Of a stretch of DNA of 64,000 nucleotides, positions 44,692-55,600 are shown piece by piece. Source of the DNA: Streptomyces sp. col6 (GTDB taxonomy: Bacteria > Actinomycetota > Actinomycetes > Streptomycetales > Streptomycetaceae); the NCBI RefSeq assembly GCF_008042035.1, contig NZ_RDBL01000010.1, positions 18,091-82,090 on the forward strand, written 5' to 3'. The notes under the pieces were generated by a model. That model was given only the letters and a program-made list of their open reading frames with translations, ran no database searches and was not told the origin of the DNA. Position 1 is the stretch's first letter. The number at the start of each line of letters is the position of its first letter. The translations under genes were made by a program, and so were the position numbers.

Positions 44692-45752
44692 ACGGCACGG
44701 AGTTGAAAGCATCGGTCACGGGGGGCGTCCGCGTCGGCGGTGTCTCGTTCGTCTGGCGGCCCTGGCTCGTCCTGGTCACCCTGCTGCTCGCCGCGGCGGC
44801 GTTCCTGGTGTTCTGCCTGTCCATCGGCGTCGGCGACTTCCCGATAGGCCTGTCCCGGGTGGTCGCCACCATCCTCGGCCGGGGCGAACAGGTCGACGAG
44901 TTCGTCATCATGGACCTGCGGATGCCGCGCGCCCTGGCCGGCGTCGTCGTGGGCGTCGCGCTCGGGGTGTCCGGTGCCATCACCCAGTCCGTCGCGCGCA
45001 ACCCCCTCGCAAGCCCCGACATCCTCGGCATCACCGGGGGCGCCAGTGCGGTCGCCGTGTTCCTGGTGACGGTCTCGGGCGGGGCCGCCACGGCGGTCAC
45101 GAACTCCGTGGGTCTGTCGGCGGCGGCGCTCCTGGGCGGTCTCGGCACGGGGCTGATGGTGTACTTCCTGGCCTGGCGGCGCGGGATCGACGGCTTCCGG
45201 CTCATCCTCATCGGCATCTCGGTGAGCGCGGCGATGGAGGCGATCACGACCTGGCTCCTGACGTCGGCCGACATCCGGGACGTGGCACGGGCCCAGGCCT
45301 GGCTGGTCGGTTCCCTGGACAACCGGTCGTGGGGCGAGGTCCGGGTGGCGCTCTGGTGCACCCTCGTCCTGCTGGCCTTGGTGGTCTGCCTCGCCTTCCA
45401 GTTCAAGCCGTTGCACCTCGGGGACGAGGTCGCGGCGGGGCTCGGCGTCCGGTTCAACAGGGTGCGGGCCGTCATGCTGCTGTGCGCGGTCCTGCTGGCC
45501 GCCTCCGCGGTGAGCGCGGCGGGCCCCGTGCCCTTCGTCGCGCTCGTCGCGCCGCAGGTGGCGATGCGTATCGCGAGACACCCGACGCCGCCGATGGCCG
45601 CCTCCGGCCTGGTGGGCGCGCTGCTGCTGACCGGTTCCGACCTGATCGCGCGCACGGCCCTGCCCGACGGCCTGCCGGTCGGTGTGGTGACCGCCGCGAT
45701 CGGCGGACCCTTCCTGGTGTACCTGCTGGTCCGGGCGAACCTCAGCAAATGA
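44688..45752 (+). CDS. cchD: Ferric-coelichelin permease CchD
   Basis: 354-residue FecCD partner. The ATG overlaps the cchC stop and has CAGGAG 3 nt upstream. Landmarks: [69 protein letters not shown] and GPVPFVALVAPQVAMRIA. With CchC it forms the import channel. The stop overlaps the proposed cchE start. Confidence 0.92.
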   Translation: MNGTELKASVTGGVRVGGVSFVWRPWLVLVTLLLAAAAFLVFCLSIGVGDFPIGLSRVVATILGRGEQVDEFVIMDLRMPRALAGVVVGVALGVSGAITQSVARNPLASPDILGITGGASAVAVFLVTVSGGAATAVTNSVGLSAAALLGGLGTGLMVYFLAWRRGIDGFRLILIGISVSAAMEAITTWLLTSADIRDVARAQAWLVGSLDNRSWGEVRVALWCTLVLLALVVCLAFQFKPLHLGDEVAAGLGVRFNRVRAVMLLCAVLLAASAVSAAGPVPFVALVAPQVAMRIARHPTPPMAASGLVGALLLTGSDLIARTALPDGLPVGVVTAAIGGPFLVYLLVRANLSK

Positions 45753-46630
45753 CAGACGAGTCGGACAACCCGAGCAGAGGGGGGCCAGTGGCCGCGCATC
45801 TCACCACCACCGGAACCAAGGCGGTGGGCGGCGACGCCCCACGGCTTGCCGCCAGGGGCATCAGGGTCGGCTACGGCGGCCGGACGGTCATCGACGGCCT
45901 CGACGTCGAGATCCCGTCCGGGGTGGTCACCACCATCATCGGCCCCAACGGCTGCGGTAAGTCGACGCTGTTGCGCACCCTGACCCGGCTGCTGAAGCCG
46001 GCCGGCGGCGCCGTCGTGCTGGACGGCGAGGACATCGCCTCGCTCCGGACCAGGGACGTGGCGAAGAAGCTCGGCCTGCTGCCCCAGACGCCCGTCGCGC
46101 CCGAGGGGCTGACGGTCTCGGACCTGGTCGCCCGGGGACGCCACCCGCACCAGAGCTGGCTGCGGCAGTGGTCGTCGGACGACGCCGACATCGTACGGCG
46201 CTCGCTCGCTCTGACCGGGGTCGCCGATCTCGCGGACCGGCCCGTCGACTCGCTCTCCGGCGGACAGCGCCAGCGCGTGTGGATATCGATGACCCTGGCT
46301 CAGGGCACCGACCTGCTGCTGCTGGACGAACCCACCACCTATCTGGATCTGGCGCACGCGATCGACGTGCTCGACCTGGTGGACGACCTGCACGAGTCCG
46401 GGTGCACGGTGGTGATGGTCCTGCACGACCTCAACCTGGCCACCCGTTACAGCGACAACCTGGTGGTGATGCGGGAGGGTTCGGTCCTGGCGCAGGGCCA
46501 CCCGCGCGATGTGATCACCGCGGAGCTGCTGGACGAGGCGTTCGGGCTGCGGGCCATGGTGATCGACGACCCGGTGGGGGACCGGCCGCTCATCGTGCCC
46601 ATCGGGCGTACCCACGTACAACTGAAGTAG
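45749..46630 (+). CDS. cchE: Ferric-coelichelin import ATPase CchE
   Basis: 293-residue FepC-type ATPase: Walker A GPNGCGKST, Q-loop LLPQTPVAPEGLTV, signature LSGGQRQR, Walker [13 protein letters not shown]-loop VLHDLNLA and end FGLRAMVIDDPVGDRPLIVP. Start uncertain: the ATG at 45749 overlaps the cchD stop (used here), but a GTG at 45788 has a better ribosome site (GAGGGGGG) and removes a non-conserved polar lead of 13 residues. Confidence 0.92.
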   Translation: MTDESDNPSRGGPVAAHLTTTGTKAVGGDAPRLAARGIRVGYGGRTVIDGLDVEIPSGVVTTIIGPNGCGKSTLLRTLTRLLKPAGGAVVLDGEDIASLRTRDVAKKLGLLPQTPVAPEGLTVSDLVARGRHPHQSWLRQWSSDDADIVRRSLALTGVADLADRPVDSLSGGQRQRVWISMTLAQGTDLLLLDEPTTYLDLAHAIDVLDLVDDLHESGCTVVMVLHDLNLATRYSDNLVVMREGSVLAQGHPRDVITAELLDEAFGLRAMVIDDPVGDRPLIVPIGRTHVQLK

Positions 46631-46654
46631 TTTTGAGATCAATCAAACGGCAAG

Positions 46655-46703
46655 TAAGGCTAGGCTGCCCTCAGTGAGGCGGGGTAAGGTTTGCCTGCCC
46701 TTT
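46655..46703. promoter_or_regulatory. Tandem iron-box-like sites, cchF
   Basis: TAAGGCTAGGCTGCCCTCA at 46655 (14 of 19) and TAAGGTTTGCCTGCCCTTT at 46685 (12 of 19). They begin 30 bp apart, about three helical turns, and the second lies 41 bp before the cchF start. Each is imperfect, but the spacing suggests paired binding. Confidence 0.6.
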
Positions 46704-46743
46704 GATCGGGCCTCAATGGACAGTGTGAAAGCAAGGGATTCGG

Positions 46744-47802
46744 ATGCTCCTCGACAGAACCACGCCCACCAGGTCGCGGCGGCGGCTCGCAGCGGTCATC
46801 ACCGCGGCGGCCCTCGGCGTCGGCCTCCTCGCGGGCTGCGGCTCCGACTCCGAGGACAAGGCGGCCGACAAGGCCCCGTCCGCCTCGGCGGGCGGCGCCT
46901 TCCCTGTCACCGTGGAGCACGCCTTCGGGTCCACGAAGATCACCAAGGCCCCGCAGCGGGTGGTCTCCGTCGGCTACACGGACGACCAGGACGTCCTGGC
47001 GTTCGGCATCAAGCCGGTCGGCATGGTCGACCAGTACCCGAACCCCGAGGGCAAGACCCCCGACATCAACACCCAGTGGCCCTGGACCAAGGACAAGTGG
47101 GGGGACGCCCGCCCCGAGGTCATCATGAAGAACGGTGACTCCGGCCCCAACTACGAGAAGATCGCGAGCCTTCGGCCCGACCTGATCGTCGCCGTCTACT
47201 CCGAGATCGACAAGGCCGCCTACGACAAGCTGTCGAAGATCGCCCCCACGGTCGCCCGCACCAAGGGCGAGAAGGAGCCCTTCAGCGCCCCGTGGCAGGA
47301 CAACGCGGTGCACATCGCCAAGGCCCTCGGCAAGGAGAAGGAGGGCAAGGAGATGGTGGCCGGCATCCAGGAGAAGCTGGACGCCGCCAAGAAGGCGCAC
47401 CTCGAGTTCGCGAAGCAGACCGCTGTCGCGCTGTCCTGGTACGACAACTCGGTGGCGCCGTTCACCACCACCGACGTACGCGGCCGACTGCTGACGGGCA
47501 TCGGCTACCAGGGCGACACCGAGATCGACAAGATCGCCGGCGGCAAGTTCTACACCAAGCTGTCCCCGGAACGCATGGACCTCGTCGACGTCGACCGCGT
47601 CTTCGTCATCAACGACAAGGCCGACACGGAAGCCCTGAAGAAGTCCGAACTCTTCCGCAACCTGAAGGTGTTCAAGGAGGGCCGCGTGACCTACCTCCTC
47701 GACAGCGAGGGCCCTGCGGTCGGCGCCGCCATCTCGCAGGGCACGCTGCTGTCCATGCCGTACGCGGTCGACGAGCTGGTGAAGGCGGCGGCAGCCAAGT
47801 GA
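46744..47802 (+). CDS. cchF: Ferric-coelichelin-binding lipoprotein CchF
   Basis: 352-residue FecB-type receptor. The signal peptide has lipobox LAGC (Cys about 32) after SRRRLAAVITAAALGVG. The core starts TVEHAFGSTKITKAPQRVVSVGYTDDQDVLAFG and contains YEKIASLRPDLIVAVYSEIDKA, a form common in receptors of hydroxamate siderophores. It is predicted to bind ferric coelichelin outside the membrane for CchCDE. AAGGGA lies upstream of the ATG. Confidence 0.94.
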   Translation: MLLDRTTPTRSRRRLAAVITAAALGVGLLAGCGSDSEDKAADKAPSASAGGAFPVTVEHAFGSTKITKAPQRVVSVGYTDDQDVLAFGIKPVGMVDQYPNPEGKTPDINTQWPWTKDKWGDARPEVIMKNGDSGPNYEKIASLRPDLIVAVYSEIDKAAYDKLSKIAPTVARTKGEKEPFSAPWQDNAVHIAKALGKEKEGKEMVAGIQEKLDAAKKAHLEFAKQTAVALSWYDNSVAPFTTTDVRGRLLTGIGYQGDTEIDKIAGGKFYTKLSPERMDLVDVDRVFVINDKADTEALKKSELFRNLKVFKEGRVTYLLDSEGPAVGAAISQGTLLSMPYAVDELVKAAAAK

Positions 47803-47849
47803 CCGACGCCGCCCCCGCCCTCCACCGGCACGCCCCGGCGTCCGAGTGA
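47799..47849 (+). other. 16-codon bridging ORF between cchF and cchG
   Basis: A short frame, VTDAAPALHRHAPASE, starts with a GTG overlapping the cchF stop and ends with a TGA overlapping the GTG of cchG. It could carry ribosomes from one gene to the next (translational coupling). It may equally be chance; the peptide itself shows no feature. Confidence 0.3.
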
Positions 47850-49636
47850 GTACGACCGGCATCCGTGCCGCCTCCCCGTCGACGCTCCGTACGGCGACGG
47901 GCGGTGAGGCCACCCGCTGGCTCACCGCCCACTGCCGCGCGATGCCCTGGCTGACGGCCGCGACCCTCCTCACGACCGTGGCGGGCGCGGCGCTCCAGGT
48001 ACTCCCTGTGCTGCTGCTCGGCCAGGTGGTCGACGGGGTTGTGGACGGCGAGTCGCGCACGGTGCTGGTCAGGGTCGGGGCGCTGATGGTCGCCGCCGCG
48101 CTGCTCGGCGCGGCGGCCACCGCGGCATCGACGTATCTGATCGGGCGTCTCGGCGCCGACCTGCTGGCGACGCTGCGGGAAGGCGCCGTCCGTGCGGTGC
48201 TGGGCATGCCGAGCGCCCGGCTGGAACAGGTCGGCCGCGGTGATGTGCTCTCCCGGGTCGGCGACGACGTCGCCGTGCTCTCCCGGGGCATCAGGAGCGC
48301 GATCCCCACCGTGTTCTCGGCGGGGGTGCTCGTCGCCATCGCCACCGTCGGCATGTTCGGCCTGGACTGGCGGCTCGGGCTCGCGGGCGCCGGGGCGCTG
48401 CCGGCGTACGCACTGGCGCTGCGCTGGTACCTGCCGCGCTCCGCCCCGCTCTACCGCGAACAGCGCACGGCCCAGGCCGACCGCGCCCAGGCGCTGATCA
48501 GCGGCCTCAACGGGATCGACACGGTCCGGGCGTACCGCCTGGAGGGCGCGTTCCGGGAGAAGGTCACCACCGAGTCCTGGCGGGTACGCGATCTGGGCGT
48601 CGACGTCTTCCGCTTCTTCGGCCGGTTCGTCGGCCGGGAGAACCGCGCCGAGTTCATCGGTCTGGTCCTCATCCTCCTGGTCGGCTACGCCCTGCTGGAG
48701 GGCGACGCGGCCACCCTCGGCGAGGTCGCGGCCGCACCGCTGATGTTCCACCGGCTGTTCACCCCGCTCGGCGCGATCATGTTCACCTTCGACGAGGCGC
48801 AGAAGTCGGGCGCGAGCCTGACCCGTCTGGTCGGGGTGCTGGGGGAGGACACCGACGACCGGCTCGTGGGAGACCCCTCCGTGGCACCCGCTCCCGACGT
48901 GCCGTATCCGGTGACGGTGGAGGGGCTGACGTATCGCTACCCCGGTTCCGACGAGCCGGTCCTGCGCGACGTGAGCCTGGCCATCCCGGCCGGCGGCTCC
49001 CTCGCGCTGGTCGGGGCCACCGGCGCCGGCAAGTCGACCCTGGCCGCGCTGATCGCCGGCATCGGCAGCCCCCAGTCGGGATCGGTGCGCATCGGCACGA
49101 CCGATCTCGCGGACGTGGACGAGGCGGGCGCGCGGGCCCTGGTGAGCATCCTGACCCAGGAGACCCATGTGTTCTCGGGTCCGCTCGCCGACGACCTGCG
49201 GCTGTCCGCGCCGGGGTCGAGCGACGCCCAACTGCTGGACGCCCTGCGCACGGTCGGCGCCGCCGACTGGGTGGAGGCGCTTCCCGAGGGGCTCGACACC
49301 GCGGTCGGGGAGGGCGGTGAGCGGCTGGACGTCACCAAGGTGGCCCAGGTCGCCCTGGCCCGTCTGGTGCTGGCCCGTTCACCGGTCGTGGTGCTCGACG
49401 AGTCCACCGCCGAGGCGGGCAGCGAGGGCGCCGCGGAGCTGGAACGCGCCGTGCTGGCGGCCTGTGCGGGACGCACCACGCTGTTCGTGGCGCACCGGCT
49501 GACCCAGGCGATGGCGGCGGACCGCATCGCCGTCCTGGACGCCGGGCGTGTGGTCGAACAGGGCTCCCACCAGGAGCTGGTCGCTCTCGGCGGCCGTTAC
49601 GCGCGTCTGTGGCGAGCGTGGCGGGAAGGAAGTTAG
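47846..49636 (+). CDS. cchG: ABC exporter half CchG (active Walker motifs, degenerate signature)
   Basis: 596-residue type IV half-exporter: TM domain about 25-330 with six helices, then an ATPase domain. Walker A GATGAGKST (about 390), Q-loop SILTQETHVFSG, Walker B VVVLDEST (about 513) and H-loop LFVAHRL are intact. The place of the LSGGQ signature reads GGERLDVTKVAQVALARL, so the signature is lost. CchI shows the reverse pattern, which points to a CchG-CchI heterodimer with one working ATP site. Likely exports coelichelin or a precursor. The GTG at 47846 is 44 nt after cchF. The stop is followed directly by the iron box of cchH. Confidence 0.92.
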   Translation: MSTTGIRAASPSTLRTATGGEATRWLTAHCRAMPWLTAATLLTTVAGAALQVLPVLLLGQVVDGVVDGESRTVLVRVGALMVAAALLGAAATAASTYLIGRLGADLLATLREGAVRAVLGMPSARLEQVGRGDVLSRVGDDVAVLSRGIRSAIPTVFSAGVLVAIATVGMFGLDWRLGLAGAGALPAYALALRWYLPRSAPLYREQRTAQADRAQALISGLNGIDTVRAYRLEGAFREKVTTESWRVRDLGVDVFRFFGRFVGRENRAEFIGLVLILLVGYALLEGDAATLGEVAAAPLMFHRLFTPLGAIMFTFDEAQKSGASLTRLVGVLGEDTDDRLVGDPSVAPAPDVPYPVTVEGLTYRYPGSDEPVLRDVSLAIPAGGSLALVGATGAGKSTLAALIAGIGSPQSGSVRIGTTDLADVDEAGARALVSILTQETHVFSGPLADDLRLSAPGSSDAQLLDALRTVGAADWVEALPEGLDTAVGEGGERLDVTKVAQVALARLVLARSPVVVLDESTAEAGSEGAAELERAVLAACAGRTTLFVAHRLTQAMAADRIAVLDAGRVVEQGSHQELVALGGRYARLWRAWREGS

Positions 49637-49646
49637 GCATGCCTGG

Positions 49647-49665
49647 TTAGGTTAGGCTCAGCTAA
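49647..49665. promoter_or_regulatory. Iron box, cchH
   Basis: TTAGGTTAGGCTCAGCTAA, 18 of 19 to the consensus, 27 bp before the cchH start. The 10-bp palindrome AGGCATGCCT lies just upstream (49635-49644). Confidence 0.92.
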
Positions 49666-49692
49666 CCATCTCGGAGAGAAGCGGAGTCCTCG

Positions 49693-52600
49693 ATGTCGGA
49701 ACCGAGCGGTCACCACGTACGGCTTTCTCCCCGGGGGCTGGCCGACCTGCGCCGGCGGACCGGCGACCGCGACGACCGGACCCTCACCGAAGCGTGCGCC
49801 ATCGGCCTGGCGTACTGGGCGAGCGGCCGGAGCCCGGAGGGAATCGACCTGACTCCCGCCACCCTCTTCGCCGATGTGCTCGCCTGGGCCGACAACGGCG
49901 GTACGGCGCCCGCCGGCTGGCAGGTCGGCGCGGACGGCCGGAGCATCGCGCTCCCCGACGGTGTGGCGCGGGAGGACGCGCAGCTCGCCCTGGACGACCT
50001 CGCCGACTTCCCCGGCCGGCCGCTGGGCACCATCGCCCCGTCCGGGCCCGCCACCCGGACCGAGGAACTGGCCCGCTGGAACGACACCGGGGCGGACCGG
50101 GACCGCCCCACGATCGTGGAGATGTTCCGCGAGCAGGCGCGGTCGAGGCCGGACGCCGTCGCGATCGTCGACGAGCACCGCACCCTGACGTACCGCCAGG
50201 CAGCCGGACTCAGCGCCCAGCTGGCCCATCACCTCGTCGCGCGCGGCCTGACCGCCGAGCAGGTCGTCGGGATATCCCTCGGACGGTCCGCCGAGATGGT
50301 CATCGGCCTGCTCGGAGTGCTGCAGGCCGGGTGCGCGTTCGTCCCGCTGGATCCGCTGTGGCCCGCGGCCCGGCGTGCCGTCGTCGCGGAGGACGCCAGG
50401 ATCGCGCTCCAGCTCAACACGTCGGGCGAGCAGACCACGGGAGAGCCCGAGGCCGTGGGCGTCGACCTCGACGACTGGGCCTTCGCCGCCCACCCCGCCG
50501 ACCCGCCCGCCGTGGCCGTCGCCGGCGAAGCCCTCGCCTATGTGATCTTCACCTCCGGCTCGACCGGCCGGCCCAAGGGCGCCATGATCCGTCACGAGGC
50601 CATCAGCGAACGCCTGTTGTGGCAGTCCCGCGAGATCCTGGGCTTCGGCCACGACGACGCCTCGCTCTTCAAGGCCCCGCTCTCCTTCGACATCTCCGTC
50701 AACGAGATCTTCCTGCCGCTGGTCACCGGCGCCCGGCTGGTGGTCCTGCGGCCGGGCGGCGAGCGCGACCCGCACCACCTGCTGAGTGTGATCGCCGAAC
50801 ACCGCGTCACCTTCACCTACCTGGTCTCCTCCATGCTCGACGTCCTGCTGGAGATGACCGGGGAATCCGGCCGGCTCGACAGCCTGCGGCATGTGTGGTG
50901 CGGCGGTGAACTGCTGACCCCCGAGCTGTACGAGCGGTTCCGCACCCGCCTCGACATCCCGCTCTACCACGGCTACGGCCCCGCCGAGACGACGATCGGC
51001 GTCTCGCACGTCATCTACCGGGGCGAGGCGGAGCGCCTGTCCACCTCCATCGGCAGGGCCAACCCCAACACCCAGCTCTACGTTCTCGACGACGAACTGC
51101 GCCCGGTGCCCGTCGGAGTCGGCGGCGAACTGTACGCGGGCGGGCTCCTGCTGGGCCGGGGTTACGTCAACGCTCCGGGACTGACCGCGTCCCGCTTCGT
51201 GGCCAACCCCTTCGCGCAGGACGGCTCCCGGCTCTACCGCACGGGCGACCTCGCCCGGTTCCTGCCGGACGGCTCGCTGGACTTCCTCGGCCGCGCCGAC
51301 AACCAGATCAAGATCCGCGGTATGCGGCTGGAGATCGAGGACGTGGAGGCCGGTCTCGCCGAGCACCCCCGCGTACGCCACACCTGCGTCGTCGCCCGGA
51401 AGAACACGGCCGGCGGGACCTACCTGGTGGCGTACGTGATCCCCGCCGCCGGACACGAGGAGCTGACCCCGGACGACGTCCGGGTGTGGGCCGAGGCGCA
51501 CCTGGTGGAGTACATGGTGCCCACCCACACCGTCGTGCTGGACGCCTTCCCGCTCACCGCGAACGGCAAGACCGACCGGGCCGCGCTGCCCGAGCCGGTG
51601 CTCGCCGGCGGTCCGCTCACCGAGCCCGCCACCGACGACGAGCGCACCGTGTGCGCGGCGGCGGCGGAGGTGCTGCGGCTGGACGCGGTCGGTGTCGACC
51701 AGGACTTCTTCCGCCTCGGCGGGGACAGCATCCTGGCGATCTCCCTGCTCAGCGCCCTGCGCAGGTCCGGCCTCCACGTCACCGCGCGCCAGATCTTCAC
51801 CCACAGCGTCATCGGCGAACTCGCGGCGGTGGCGAGCCGCGAGGACGTCCTCACGGCCCGCGACGACGACGAGCCCACCGGACCCGTCGTGGGCACGCCC
51901 ATCGTGCGGTGGCTCGGCGAAACCACCGACGCGATCGACGGATTCGTGCAGTCCGTGGTGCTGAACACCCCCGCGGACCTGACCGCCGGAGCGCTGGACG
52001 ACATCCTCACCGCCGTCGTCCGCCGGCACGACATGCTGCGCGCCCGGCTCGTACGCGGCGAGCACTGGGGCTTCGACATACCCGCGGCGAACGGCGCCGT
52101 CGCCGCCTGGGAGGAGAGCGACGAACCGCTCGACGCCTGTGTCGCCCGCGCCACCGCCGGTCTCGACCCGGACCACGGTGTGATGCTGCGCTCCGTCTGG
52201 CGCCGCGAGGCCCGCCAACTGGTCCTGGTCGCCCACCACGTGGTCGTCGACGGCGTCTCGTGGCGCGTCCTGACGGAGGACCTGGCCACCGCCTGGGAGC
52301 AGTCCGCCGCGGGCGCCCCGGTCCTGCTGCCCCGTGAGGGCACCTCGTTCCGCCGCTGGGCCGGACTGCTCGACCGCACCGGCTTCGACGCCGACCGGGA
52401 CCACTACGCGCGCCCCCTGCCGGGCCCCGACGGACCGCTGGGCCGCCGGCCCCTGTCCGAGGACGACACGGTCGCCCGGGAGCACGAGCGGACCTTCACG
52501 CTCGGCCCCGCCACCACCTCCGCCCTGCTGGGCGAGATCCCCGCCAGGTTCCACGCCGGCGTCAACGACGTCCTGCTCACCGGTCTCGCCGTCGCCCTCG

Positions 52601-55600
52601 CCCGGTGGCGGCGCGACCGGGGCCGGGACCAGACCTTCGCGCACATCGAACTCGAAGGACACGGCCGCGAGGGCCAGGCGGTCGCGGACACCGCCGGATT
52701 CGAGCCCGACCTGTCGCGGACCGTGGGCTGGTTCACCACCCTCTTCCCCGTCACCGTGGATCCCGGCGCGGCGGCCGACCTCACCGACCCCCGCTACCTG
52801 GCCGCCGCGCTCAAGGCGGTGAAGGAAGACCTCGCCCGCGTCCCGCACAACGGCCTGTCCTACGGCACCCTGCGCCACCTGCACGGCACCGTCGCGTCCG
52901 CGCCCGCACCCCAGGTGCTCTTCAACTACCTGGGCCGGTTCGACGCGGGCACCGGCGGGGACTGGCAGTTTGCCGGAACCACCGGGCAGCTGGGCGAGAA
53001 GCGCGACCCGCGTATGCGGCTGCCGCGCGCCCTGGAGTTCAACGCCATCGCCGAACCCGACGCGAGCGGTGCCTACGGCCTCGCCACCACCGTCTCCTGG
53101 CCCGAAGGTGTGTTCACCGACGAGGACATCGACACCCTCGGCGGATACTTCCAGGACGCCCTGACCGCCCTGGCCGCGCTCGACGGCGGCGGGCACTCGC
53201 CCAGCGACTTCGCGCCCGTCCCGCTCACCCAGGCCGACGTCGACGCCCTGGACGGCCCCGCCCTGCGGGACATCCTGCCGCTGACCCCGCTGCAGGAGGG
53301 CCTGTACTTCCACTCGGTCTTCGACGACGACTCGGCGGGCAGCTACGTCGAGCAGCAACTCCTCACCCTGGAAGGCGAGGTGGACCCCGGACGGCTGGCG
53401 GCGGCCGCCACCCGGCTGCTTGCCCTGTACCCGAACCTGGCCGCACGCTTCGTGGCCCTCGCCGACGGCCGCGTCGTCTCCGTGCTGGAGAGCGGCACCG
53501 AAGCCCCCTTCACCGTCCTGGACCGGCCCGGCATCACCGACGAGGAGATCCGCGGCCTCGCCGAGCGCGACCGCCGCGCCGGCTTCGACCTGGCCGCGGG
53601 CCCGCTCATGCGGTACACGCTCGTCCGGGGCGGCCCCGGCCGCACCGTGCTCGTGCAGACCGTGCACCACATCGTCGCCGACGGCTGGTCCGTGCCGCCG
53701 ATGCTCCGCGCGCTGCTGGCCGAGTACCACCGGCCCGGCGCCGCCTACCGGGCGGGCGGCTTCCCCGACTACGTACGCCTGCTCGCCGGACTCGACGACG
53801 AGGAGAGCGACCGGGTCTGGGGCGAACAACTCGCCGGGCTGCCCGGTCCGTCCCTGGTCGCCGAGGGCCACACCCCGTCGGACGGGTTCGCCGACACCGC
53901 CGTGGAACCCGCCCACGACATCGACTCGGCCGCCCGCGCGGCCGGGGTGCCGCTGAGCGTGGCCGTCCACAGCGCCTGGGCGGTGACGCTGGGCGGTCTG
54001 CTGCACCGCGACGACGTGGTCTTCGGCTCCACGGTCTCCGGCCGTGACGCCGAGGTGCCCGGCATCGCGGACATGGTGGGCCTCCTCATCAACACCATTC
54101 CGGTACGCGCCCGTTGGGACGCGTCCAGCACCGCCGGTGATCTGCTCGCCTCCGTACGCGATCACCAGAGCGCGGTCCTGGCGCACCAGCACGTCTCCCT
54201 GGCGCGGATCGGCCGGCTGGCGGGCGCCGCCGCCCGCTTCGACACCCTGGTGGTGTTCGACATCGCCACCGATGTGGCCGCCTTGCGCGGCCCCGACGAC
54301 GAGCTGGTCGTCGCCGGCATCGTGAACGAGGGCGCCCCCCACTACCCGCTGACCCTGGTGGTGGAGCGCGCGTCCGACGGCCGCCCCCGCTTCAACCTGA
54401 TCTACGACGGCGCACTCCTGCGGGAACCCGGCGCCCGGCGCATCCTCGACACGTTCACCCGCACCCTCACCGGCCTCCTCACCCGGCCCGGCACCCCGGT
54501 CGTTGAACTGGCGACCGAGGACACCGCGCCCCTCGCACCGTCCACCCCCACCACGCTGAGCGCCCTGTTCGACGCCGCCGCCCGACGCGACCCGGCCGCC
54601 ACCGCCGTCACCCGGTGCGGCCTCGACGGCACCACCGATTCGCTGACCTACGGCGAACTCGCCGCCGCCAAGGACCGGTTGGCCGCGACCCTGCGCGCCG
54701 CCGGTGTCCGGCCGGGGCTGCGCGTCGCCGTCGCCGTCCCGCGCTCGCTGGAGCAGGTCACCGCGCTGATCGCCATCGTCTCGGCGGGCGGCGCCTACGT
54801 GCCGCTCGACCAGGCGTACCCGGACGAGCGGCTTGAGTACATCCTCGGCGACGCCGCCCCGCAGGCCGTCCTGGTCGGCCCCGACGAGCGTGAGCGCTTC
54901 ACCGGGCTGCTCGAGCGGGCGGGCGTCCCGGCCCGGGTGCTCGTCCTCGGCGACGAGCCGGCCGAGACCGGCGGGACGCCGGAGGCCTCCGCCGGCCCCG
55001 CCCCGCACGATCCCGCGTACGTCATCTACACCTCGGGATCGACCGGCCGGCCCAAGGGCGTCGTCGTCCCCCACCTGAGCGTGGTCGCACTCCTCGCCCA
55101 CACCCGCGCCGACATGGACTTCGGCCCCGACGACGTGTGGGTGCAGTTCCACTCGTACTCCTTCGACTTCGCCGTCTGGGAGCTGTGGGGCGCGCTGGCG
55201 CACGGCGGGCAGCTGCTGGTCCCGGACTACGGGCTGACCCGCTCCCCGGTCGACTTCCACCGGCTGGTGTGCGAGCGCGGGGTGACCGTGCTGAACCAGA
55301 CCCCGTCGGCCTTCTACCAGTTCATCGAGGCCGACCGGCACGCCGGGGAACGGGCCACCGCGCTGCGCCGGATCATCTTCGGCGGCGAGGCGCTTGACCC
55401 CGTACGGCTGCGCGGCTGGGTGGAGCGGTACGGCACCGGGTCCCCCGAGCTGGTCAACATGTACGGGATCACCGAGACCACCGTCCACGTCACCCACCGG
55501 GTGCTCACCGATGAGGACTTCGGCGCCGACGTCAGCCCGATCGGCGGCCCGGTCCCGGGCCTGACCACGTATCTGCTCGACGACCGGCTCCGCCCTGTTC

